In this document: positions 11,301-23,300 of the stretch, piece after piece
How positions within the stretch are numbered: the first letter of the stretch is position 1
Layout: the number at the start of each line of letters is the position of its first letter
DNA from: Vandiemenella viatica
Lineage: Eukaryota > Arthropoda > Insecta > Orthoptera > Morabidae
Assembly (NCBI GenBank): GCA_031002005.1
Contig: JARYHS010009186.1
Span: 249,049,894-249,113,893, forward strand
Length of the DNA stretch: 64,000 nt
Reading direction: 5' to 3'
Position numbers and translations under genes: made by a program
Notes under the pieces: generated by a model
The model's database searches: none
What the model saw: the letters and a program-made list of their open reading frames with translations, nothing else
Told to the model about the DNA's origin: nothing

Positions 11301-14300
11301 TACCCAATTAATATAACTTTTATAGATTAAATAAGGAGAACGATTCATACCTGTTTCACAGATGTGTTCCTTGGAATAATAGTTTCCCTTCAAATTTTTT
11401 ACCGGTTCTGGACAGCAGAAGCCTTTATTCCCTGGGTGATAGAAAAAACAAACATTCAAATTTTGATACTGAATAATTATATGTAGATAATAAAGCTGTA
11501 TTTAAAGAAAATCTGAGGGCTTATTCTAATTGGTGGCTTCAACTCCATTCTAGAGCTTGTACAAAATAATTGATTGTATCTAATATGTCTTACTGAGTGA
11601 TGGAACAAGGAGTGAGTCCAGGCTATATCAACATACTGTACAACATCTACAGCACTTCCTCTGCCTTTGTCAACATCGCTGAAGCCACCAAAGATTTCCC
11701 AGTAGAAAGAGGAGTAGAACAAGGAGACTCCATATCCCCCAAGCTATTCACATCAGTCCTGGAGTTGGCAATGTCAAAAATCCAATGGAAAAACAGAGAG
11801 TTGAGAATAAACTTAAGATTCGCTGATGATAGAGTTTTACTCTTAAACAATCTGGAAGAGCTAAAAGGACTGATAAATGAACTAGAGGCAGCTTGTAACG
11901 AAGTGGGCCTTAAAATAAACGTGTCAAAAAGCATAATCATGGAAAACAAATGGGCAGAAAAAGACAAACACAAGGCAGACACGAATGAAGCTAGTATTGA
12001 GTCCTATCTTGGCCAACTGATCAACATGAATGGCGACTCAAAGCCTGAGATCTACAGACTCATAAAACTGGACTGGAGAGCATACGGAAGAAATTCCATA
12101 GTTTTTAAATCAAACATGCCAGTACATCTTAAAAAACAGGTATTTGAACAATGTGTATTACCGGTCCTCACCTATGCCTGCCAGACTCGGGCCCTAAACA
12201 GTCACATGAAACAAAAACTGAGAACTGCCCAGCGAAGTATGGAAAGAGCAAAGCTATGGTTTACAAGAAGAGACAGGAAAATGGCCGTGCACATTCGTTC
12301 AATAACCAAAGTGACGGACGTCTTAAAGAGTCATGACCCAAAAATGGCAATGGACTGGTCATATTGCTCGCAAAAGTGATGACAGATGGACTACGGCAGT
12401 ATTGGACTGGACACCCAGCAACCTGAAAAGAGAAAGAGGAAGACCCCCGGATCGCTGGGATAGAGACATACGTCGAGTTACAGTCGTGAACTGGAAGAGA
12501 GTTGCTCACGATCGATCAGCCTGGAATGAACTACAACAAAACTATGTAGAATTAAATTGTGATATATAGCTCATTTGGCTTAAAGAGGCTACATCCTAAA
12601 ATAAGGATTGATAAAGCTGTAATAATAATAATAATATGTCTTGAAAAATTCAGTTACAAAAATTAATGTTTATTTTTTCTTTTCTTTTATGTTCTAATAT
12701 CTATGTTTTGTCTGTGTTTGTAACATATAATAATCTTATCACTATGATTATTATTTATCTTGGATGAATATGTATTAACTATGACAAGTTTCACATCCCA
12801 GAGGTCCTTCCTCAGCAGAGATCTATGGAACAAGGGCAATAAATAAACTAACAAATACGATAAAGAGAAGTACTGAACTCTATAATGTTTTTCTCAACTA
12901 AAAAGAGAGACTAACCATCAATCCTCACTTTATTTAATTTTATAAAGAAGGTTAAATGATCGTCGAAGCTGTTACAAGTTGGTCCGTATAGAATGTGAAA
13001 ACAATGTGTTCTATTAACAGTGCCAACAGACTATTGGCAATAGTTCATAATATTCTAATATCTGCTTAATTGTTTCGTCGAAGTTGAGAAAACGTTAGAC
13101 TTGTCTCGAAACACGAATTCATTGACTAGGAAAAACTGAGCGCTTAACCCTAACTCTGGAATAATAATAATAATAATAATTGTATTTTTTTTTAACTGCT
13201 TTACGTCTCTTTTTAACATCGAGGTCTTTTAGAGACGGGAAATGATGGGGGGCAAGGAATGGGAAGGAATTCGGCCATGGCCTTTTGAAGGAAGCATCCC
13301 GGCATTTCCCTGGAGTGATTTGGGGAAACCATGGAAAATCCAAATCTGGATGCCCGGACGGGGATTCGAACCGCCGTCCTCCCGAATGCGAGGTGAGAAC
13401 GCTGACCGTTACACCGCCCCGCTCGGTAATAATTGTAAATAAAACAAAAAAAACAAAAACCCAACGAAACCGAGTGGAAATGTTTCTTATTACTTCATAT
13501 TAATGAAAGAATTGATGTCAGTTTCTATAAAAAATATAATAAGAAAATACAGTTGGCAACTGAGATTTAAGGATGAGAAAGAAGAGTTAAAGAAATCAGG
13601 AATTAACTAGGTTATCAAGCGTTTTATGAAAATATCACCGAATATCCAGGGCCAGTAGCATGGCGTGAGTTGAATTAAGCTGATTAAATTTTATACGTCC
13701 TAACCTTTCGTTAAGGTTTGAGTACCTTGCATTCCATACCGAAATGTTACTATTATCTCCCTTCTTCCTTTTTTAAAATTTAATTTAATTGAAATCAAGC
13801 ACAAGTTCCGGTGGCAATTCCCATACATATTTTACACATAACTTAATTCCCACTCCCATGATTAAAAAAAAAAAAAAATCTTAAAGTTTTTCAGTGGAAT
13901 TTTACCCCCACCTACACCTAACGAAATTTAATTTTTTATTCTCTTAGTGTTTTTGATAAATCGTTAAGCATTTACCCTGGTAAATTATCACGGTCCCTGA
14001 TTCTCTTGCCAAGTAAAGAAATTTTTTCCACCCCATTACTCCTGAAATGAAGTACCATCTTATATTGAGGGTCATGGTCAGTTTTTCCTATCCTTGTACT
14101 ACTCATAATTTTTCTGCCAATATCCACCAACGCATCGTCGCCAGTATATTTCATCTACCATAAGTCTCTTCACCCTCCTCTGTCTTACAATGACTATCAT
14201 CCACCTTCTTGGTCATTTCAGTCACTGATTACGTTTCAGGTAAATTACACAAACAAATGTAGCTGATCCCTCATTTGCAACCCGTACGATTTATGAATCT

Positions 14301-17300
14301 GATGCCCAAAATATGGATCTTTTACTACACCAGCATATTCAAGCAATGGTCTAACTAAGGTTTGTATCTCTGTTCCATCACTTTTCTTCAACACTCCTCT
14401 CCTTTTAAACGGAGTATAAGCTTTATCTTTTGTATTCTGAAAAGAACTCGTAATACATGTGCTGGCACATATATTCCTCGTATTTTTAATTGAAATATTG
14501 GTATTAATAGAACTGGTTTTCATTAAAAATTAAGCGTGTTATTTTATAACGATCATCATCATGTAAAATTTTGAAACACAAGTAAGAGGTGATAGTATGG
14601 ATTATGTTACTAAATTACAGTCGTAAGAAAGAGAATTTATGGACTTAAGTTGCTTTATAATCTTCCAGTACCTTTACTTATGTTATTTGTATGATAGTAA
14701 ATCTGTACTGTAAAATGAATAGGGAAATAGAAGTCTTCAAGCAACTATATTTTCGAAGCAAAATGTTTCTTAAAAATCATAAAAATCTATTTTTAATTAT
14801 TTGCTTCATGATTTCGCTTTAATTTCATAACTTCTAATTTGTTTGAAGTTTTACTTATTCATTTAGGTTTCTGTTGTAAACAGTTTGTCTTCTAAAGTGA
14901 AATTTCCAATGTTTACTATGTAGGCTTATTCATTTATGATTCTGAATTGTACATCATGATGAAAGAATAGAGTAGCTTATCTTTTTCTAGCTTATTAAAA
15001 AATATGGAGATTACAAATGCATGTAAGAAAAACTTTCAAAACATAACTGAACGTATAATTCACAGACTGTCAAGTCAATGAAAGAGGTAAATTAGATAAA
15101 TTTGTTCACTTTTAATATTACAGACCAAGTCTTACCAAATATATTACATAGTTAGAAGATAGTCTACATCTAACAAAATATTAATATAAAATTAAGATTC
15201 TTAATTTAATTAACATTAGAAGATAGCTTCTGACTAAAGCATGTCAGTATACTATATTTTTTAAAGTTAAAAAAATGTAACCTCATACGTAAAACTTAAG
15301 TTTCCTTAATACTATTTCTAGATCTGAACAAAGTGTCAATAAGATTTTATTTCGTTGGCAGTTTTAACTCACCATTTTCTATGCCATATTTTACAGTGTC
15401 CACTTCGCCGAAAGTAAAAATTGAAGATTAAACTAATAACATAGCATACTCTTAATTTACTTTATAACAAAGTATACCTAAATACACGAGCAGTTCATTC
15501 TGAGCCTCTATGAACAACGTATTTTCAGAATCGATGGAATTTATGATTTTGAGAACATATCCATGTTCCCAGAAGTTCTTGTTATCATTTCGTTTTATCT
15601 GAAAGAAATAATCAAATTGTTACTTTTTCAGAATACAAATAAACAATAAAATGTTACTGTAATTGTTTAAACTATTTTAACAATTGGCTAGGGCCATGTC
15701 AACTGAGTTTATTGTGCGCACCGTTTCAGTATGCGTCTGTGAACAAAACACTTTTATTATTTTCCTTCCTCATCCCTTAGAAACAAATTCTCTAGGTCCT
15801 TGAGTGGATTTCAGTTGGCTTTTGTCTACGTTTCACGCAAAAGACTGAATTGGTGGCTGCAATAAAATGTAACCAAAAGTTAGCTTCGTATAACATGACG
15901 GTTCTTAAACATATTTTCTAAGCTGTAGCAATTAACGATGTTTTCATTAATGTATATCACCATGTAGTATATTCTCCTTATCTACGAATAGAGTAGCTAA
16001 ATAGTATCCTATTAGCTCCATAATTCAATTTCGTGTTAAAACAGGCAGCTATAACGTAGAATGTGACATTAAATACCTTTTGCTTGGCTCCAAAGATTCA
16101 GTTGTATTGTTTACTAGACCGCTGTTCAGAGGCTACGTTTGACTCTCAAATGTTTCGACGGACGCGTGTTTCAAAAAACGTATTCAACTTACCCGAGCAG
16201 AGCAAACCCATATTACCAGAGACAATGCCTATGGCTGAACGCGACGCTGGCAGGGTTGCCAACCATACTTTATAACAAAGTATCATACTTTTATTTAATT
16301 TTTTAATTGCAATGGAGCACAGGCTCCGGTGGCAATTTCCCTACACACCCATCTTCCCTCTATCCTGCACCCACCTACATTTGACCTCTACAAATTTTAT
16401 CTTTAAATTCTTTCAAAGTTTTCGGTAAATTATTCATCATTTCTCTTGGTAACTCATTCCAATCCCTGACACCCTTACCCAAAAAAGAGAATCTTCCTAC
16501 ACCCTTGTGCCTGAAATCGAGTGCCAGCTTGAGGTCATGGTCATCTTTTCCCTTCCATGCACTACTTTTCATACCTATTGCAATATCTTTGCATGCCTCA
16601 TCGCCAGTATATGCCCTGTACACTCCCATGACCCTCTTCATCCTCCTCCTGTCTTGCAATGAATTCCATTTCAGCTCCTTTATCATATCCGTCATTCTGC
16701 GATAATTTCCAGAAAAAAATCTAGCAAGCAGCCCTTCTTTGCACCCTCTCCAACTCCTGTATTTGATACGTAAAATGAGGGTCCCATACTACACTAATTT
16801 TTAGTCGTTATACTTTATACTTTTTCATAACAATAAAGTATGCGAAAATACTTTATTTCGAGTAAATAATACAATAAATGCAAAGGAACACTCTTATGCT
16901 AGTTGCACACCCTCGTGCCTATCAACCAAGGACTGCTTGCTTTTTAATCTATGTACTTACCGCTTGGCAGCCGAAGCAACATATCGTGGTATTCGCGTAG
17001 ACTCGTGTCCGCTCGCTGTTATTTCTTAACGGAAGGATGGATACCAATCATGTGATCTACAAGCGGAGAATTCGCAGTTTCTTCTGTTCTTCGTGGTTTT
17101 GAGGTTGGAGTTTTTAACTGCATTATTTTTCTTTTATATTGTTTCAAAAGGGTAATAATTCAGGCTCTGTTTGTTATACTGATACAAATGATACAACAGT
17201 GACCTAAAAGAAACTAAAAAATTACAGTAATATAGACTTGTGTGAGAAAATATATTACTGTATAAGAAGAGTCCTCAAAATAAATTCGGTATCCGGGTTG

Positions 17301-20300
17301 TGAGTTTTACCATTGCATCAGCTGGCATTGTATAAGTCAGTCAACATCCGCCATGACGCGGCGCCACCCGGTCAGCCAATAGACTAAAAATAGATTATTT
17401 ATTTATAATTTTAGTTTTAGTATGTGGTACCAGCTATAACACATTGAAATTAAATAAAAAAGTAATAGCACAAAAATATATGTATTTAAGGCAATAAATA
17501 CTTTGAGATACCTTTTATTTTCCTCTTCCAAAGACAAAGTACTCCAATTTTTTCTAAAAGAAGTTGGCAACCCCAGACACTGGGGCCAATAAGCCTTTCA
17601 CGCGGTTTCTGTTGCCTACCCGTCGGTCAAGCGCTTGTATCTGGCGGATAGGAAGTGTGTTGTTGGCTAGAAGACTCGTCTGGCCAAATCGTCTGAGGGT
17701 TATCGTTTTATTTGACGTGTCTTGTGCCCCGCTAAGTGGTTTAAACTGGAGGCTGACTGACTTCCCAGAAGGAGGGATCTTCTGGAAGGCTCGCCGTATG
17801 TGATGACAGGGTGTGGGACAGAACGCGCCGCGCATGAAATTTCTGCTAATTCCTTTTGTGGGATTAGCTGTACATGGGTAGATGTGCCTGCCACTCTTGC
17901 TGTGACATCTGCCCCTTTTCTTACATTTTTGGTCTAATAGCTAATAACATTACATTTATGCAAAGATAATAACATTATAACATTTTTAGTCTTTCATTAT
18001 TCTTTTTTTTAATGTATATATCTTTTTTATTATATATATATATATATATATATATTTATGTTTTTTTTATTATATTTTTTTATATATATTTTTATGTCTA
18101 ATATTTGGAATTACAACTACTACTCCACGGTATTTCTTCATATGTTCCACGTCTTCGTCCAATCAAAGTGGAGCGGTATTGCTGAGATGCCATGGCTGGT
18201 GTGGAGATGGCCGCACGGTAGGGGAAACAAAGATTTCCTGAGTGGAAGAGAGGAGACGATTTTGCGTGCCAAAGCGAGAGGTCGCTGGCAGAGGACTTCT
18301 GCCTACTTGTTGGGCTGACCCAGGAACTGCCTGTGTAAGTTAACATAGCCTCCGTTCGCCAATACAGCCGATATTGGGTAATGTGTACCGTCAGCTGATA
18401 GAAACACATTTGCAGCATCTCAGAAGCTTGAAAAGCGAACTTTGAAAAGTGACCTTGAGTCTAGGATTGCCAACTTATCAAGAACAAATAAAGTATATTT
18501 GTCTTCTGAAGAGGAAAATATAAAGTATATGAAAAGAGTTTTTATAAATTTTGATATTTATTGCCATAAATACACATTTTACGCTCTTAAGGGACTAGCT
18601 ATTAGTTTTTGTTTCAGAAGTAGTAAAGCACAAAAAACCGTGTTGTACAAACGTTTAAAAGTGTATAACAAATTACCAGAAGAAGTAAAAAGGACGAGAA
18701 CTGTTGCAAGTTTCAGAGAAAGCTGGCTATAGGAGAGAGAATGTAAGAAATTAATACCTTGTTTCTCTTTTTCTCTCTCTCATTTGTTAATGTATTGTAT
18801 GAATTGTAATGTATCTACATTTGCCATAGGCTATTTGAAAGTAAATAAATTTCAAAGTGTTATAGCTGGTACCACATTCCAAGTCTAGAGTAATAATTAA
18901 ATTTAAGGACGCTCTGTTTATCCCTTCCCACCATTTTGCATTCATTTCGTTTCGTCAGAAACACTACTATGTCGTTTGGAAATTAATACCATTATTTGAA
19001 TTGTATAGTTTTTCAGAAATAAAGTGATTCCGCATACATTACGGTTAGGACAAAGCATACCTTCCAGAAATAATGTATCATACTTTATGTTAAAGCAGTG
19101 TTTCCCAACGTGGGGCCCACGCCCCACAGGGGGCAATTTTGTTTTTTTAGGGGGGCAATTTAGAAATTGACTTGATGCGACTTTACCGCTTTCTCTTTGG
19201 GTTATTTAAACGCAATGCCAGATATGGTTAGAAAATATAGCAAAAAAGCAAATTCTTAAAAGGATCACACTAAATTGCCATAATAAATGTTTATTATAAA
19301 TCTTTTGAATTTGAATTTGAGTATTTCATTATATGTTTTTTAATTTTACTTACTGTTTTTTATGATAATATTAAAGTGTTTTCTTTCAAAAACCATCCTA
19401 TATCAATTTCTTTAATAACAAATAATTTATTTATTAAAAATTATGTATGGGGGGCAAAAAAAATGTTGAAAGTGGGACATGACCCAAAAAAGGTTGGGAA
19501 ACACTGTGTTAAAGTATGGTTAGCAACCCTACGCCTCTGGCCATTGCGGTACAATTTCACATCAAAATAGGCCTGCAATTTGTTTAACAAAAGATAATGC
19601 TCAAAATTATTGAAAATCGATATTGAATGACTTACCTGTCTAGACCCAGCTGCCGCAATGGTAAAACTTACAGCGCATGGGATTCGCAACGAATTTTGAG
19701 GATCCCTTCTTATTCAGTTATATGTTTTCTCAAAGTCTTTACATTTTTGTAATTGTATAGGTTTCTTCAATTTTTCTTTCTTTGGAGTTACTGATGTGTC
19801 GCTTATCACTATCACAAGCAGATTCTGAATTACTTACGGTTTTAAACAACGTAAAACAAAAATAATGTTGTTGAAAACTCCAACCTCAAAACGAAGAGAA
19901 ACAAAAGAACCCACGAAGTCTCCGATTGTCAATCAATTGGCTGACATCAGCCGCTCCTTTCAGAAATATCGGCGAGCGGAAACGAGTCGATACGAATGCA
20001 ACAATAGTGCGCACTTGTTGCCTCTGCTGCGAAGTGTTTAAATACACAGATCAAAGGACGCGATGAGGGGGGGGGGGAATCAATAGCCGATGGGCACTTT
20101 TTATTGCACGAAATGGTGGAACTAGTATAAGAACGTTATGTCCCATGTATTATATACTTTGCTCGGAATTAAGTATACTTTATGTGTATGAAGTATAGCA
20201 ACCAAAAATAAATTGTGATACTGGTTGGTAAACCTACCTGTGACTCATGTCCGAACCATAATGCCAGTCAACCATAAGCCTGCGTATCGGTTATATAATT

Positions 20301-23300
20301 TTTATGTATTTGTGTACTTTTAATGACAACCCGGAAGTAAAATTACAACTTATGGCCGAAGCAGGAATGATATTAAAAGCAGAATAGCACTAGCGAAAAG
20401 AGCTTTCATGAAATGAAATGTCTTTTAGTTTCAAATATTGATCTAGAACTCAGAAAGAACTTTTTAAAACTCTATCTGCTCTATCAGCATGGAGTATACC
20501 AGAAAGAAGGAAAATTGAAGCATTTGAAATGTGGTGCAATAGAAGGATGTTGAAAATCGAGTAGACTGATAAAGTACGAAATAAGAAGTAGATAATTGAG
20601 GACGTATTGATCTAGAACTCAGAAAGAACTTTTTAAAACTATATCTGTGGAGCACAGCATGGACTTTAAGTATACCAGAAAGAAGGAACATTGAAGCATT
20701 TGCAATGTGGTGCAATAGAAGGATGCTGAAAATTGAGTAGACTGATAAAGTACGAAATAAGAAGCAGATAACTGAGGACGTGGGTTGTAAGGTGTATGTA
20801 TGGTGAGATGAAGAGGTCAGCACATTACTTTGTCTGGCGCTTGACTGACGAGTTCACTAAAACCTACTTGTAGGTTCTGAAACTAACTACATCTGTGTTC
20901 TAAATTATTATTAATGGTGGTTAGTAGTGCCTGACATTTAATACTCTCGAGCATTTGTCTAGAAATGATGGGGGTGTAGAGAAATTGCCACTGGAGCCTG
21001 TGCTCCATTGAAATTAAATTAAATTAAATTAAAATTAAATTAAATAGTTTATTGGCTCGGCGACCATAGTTAATTGAAGCTGAAATATTTATGAGCACAG
21101 TGGAAACTACATTGGTAGGCAGCACATGTTTTCCAATAGAGAATGAACAAGTTGGTCATCATTACGTTTCATGGTTCTTGCGGGAAGACAAGACATCGTC
21201 AGTTACCAAGATTTAAGTTGTACGAACTATTGAGATTTGGATTCATTTCATTAATTAATTAATCATCACCCATAGTATGTTACAAGCTGCTATGTGAAAA
21301 ATTTAAGTATTACGCTCGCTGATAGATGGCGCATTATAACGGGGATTAGATTAAAAAATCGAGCAACATGATGGAACTACTTCCTTAGACACTTAAGGTA
21401 CCTTAACATACCATTTTGTTATGTTACTATAACCTTATTTTCCTACATTCATCTAATTAATATCTATGTAAAATGAAGGAAATCATTAATTTATTGTAGT
21501 TACTTGAGAATAATTTGTTAATGTGTGATATTTTGTATCATTTACTATGTGAAATGGTTCTGAATGAGTATGTCAGATATTTTAACTGAGTTAAATTGAT
21601 TTTGGTATTTAAAACTTTAACTACAGGTCATTCATATGTGATATAACGCCAATTACCGTATTCAATGATTATAATTGTTTTATTATGTGAGTGCCTTCCT
21701 GTATAGTTCGTAATGTTCTTAAGAGTTAGCTGTCGTGACTCCAATGCACAATTATTATTAGTAGTATTTGTTTGCAAATAGCCTCTGTTTAATACATTTA
21801 ACAAGTTTGTAAATATGCTGTATTTTTAATAGAGAGAACAATTTCAATATAATATTTTACAGAATCACATTTCATTCATATACTTCCAGAGAAACTCCCA
21901 CTCTTTCCCTAAATCCAACAACATATACATATTCTTTTATTTCTAGTGGCAATTTCCTGTACGTAACAAGTTCTTTATGGAATACAGTCTTTTAAGCATT
22001 AACACTGTTTACGGTTCAAATGAAAATTTAGAATGTTTCTCGTTATTAAATGTGAAAAAAAGTGTATCTCAGGATTTATCATTTAAAATGCACCTTTTCA
22101 TATGAGCTCGGGGAAATTCAAATACTTTGATGAAGATGTAAATCCCTTGGTGACTATTCGTTTTGTAATTTTCTAGTTCATCGAACATGTAAAGGACATA
22201 CGTCCCGTAAAGGTATAAATTGTTAGGAAATAGGATATAAAAATATTTATTTTGTATGTAGAGAATATAAAGTGAATGTTAAAAATATGTTAATAAGAAG
22301 TTTATGGTAAGGCACTTGGGCAGCAAGGAGATATGTGTGGAATAGCCATGGAGATTATATATATATAGATGAGGATTGGATGAAAAATTACTAAGGAGGA
22401 CTTGGTAGAAGAAGAATGTGGAGCATGAAAATGTATGGATGGAAAGAAAATAATCGAGCAGATCTGACGTATATGAAATTAATTTGTAAGGCTGGCGTCC
22501 AGTAAAACTATTGATGTATTTGGAAGTTGTAAAATGTTAAATATTAGTGTCCAATGTAAGGTGTAAAGTCTGTTATAAGACGAGAAGAATTATAAACCGA
22601 GCGTTCGAGGTCAAAGGTGTCCCTTGTTAGTGTCAAATACAGGACACCTTCGTATTTCAGCCTAAGCAGATCAAGCTATTACAGACTGCGTTTTTTGTTT
22701 AAATCTACAGTGAAAAATTGAAGAATTCCTGGTGGCAGACCCTGGGTAAAGTTTTTTTTCTAATATCTTGACATCTCGTTGACGTCGAGGTCATTAAAGG
22801 CGGGAAAGGAGTGGGGAGTAGGAACGGGAAGGAATTCGGCCATGGCCTTTTGAAGGAAGCATCATGGCATTCGCCTGGAGTGATTTGTGGAAACCATGGA
22901 AAACCCAAATCTGGATGCCCGGACGGGGATTCGAACCAGTGTCTTCCAGAATGCGAGGCCAGAGCGTTACCGCTCACCCACCAGGTCTGTCATCTGGGAA
23001 CTATTCTACACCCATGACCACAGCTTACTCCGTGTGTCTGTAAGGAGGGCTTGAGATGCCACCAAGAGGTGAAAACTCGTATTGCTGTAGTGAAGGATGT
23101 GTTCAATAGGAAGAGGAGATTATTAACCGGAAAACTAGATAAAAAAACTGAGGAAAAGACTTATGAAATCTTTCGTTTGGAGTGTGGTACTTCAAGGAGC
23201 AGCAAAGTGGGCACTGAGACCAGAGGATGAGAAAAGGATAGAAGGGCACCGAGCGTGGTAGGTGAACGGTTAACGTTCTGGCCTCGCATTCGGGAGGACG

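Larger units (their letters stand above)
18462..19531. mobile_element. hAT-like element, copy B (inverted relative to A)
   Basis: Left end TAGGATTGCCAACTTATC; right end reversed TAGGGTTGCTAACCATAC. GTGTTATAGCTGGTACCACA at about 18858 is the inverse of the block at about 17425 in copy A, as are the first 100 bp next to the terminus. It carries a LINE tail (18587-18850) and a 411-bp hAT MITE (19096-19506). Confidence 0.6.
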
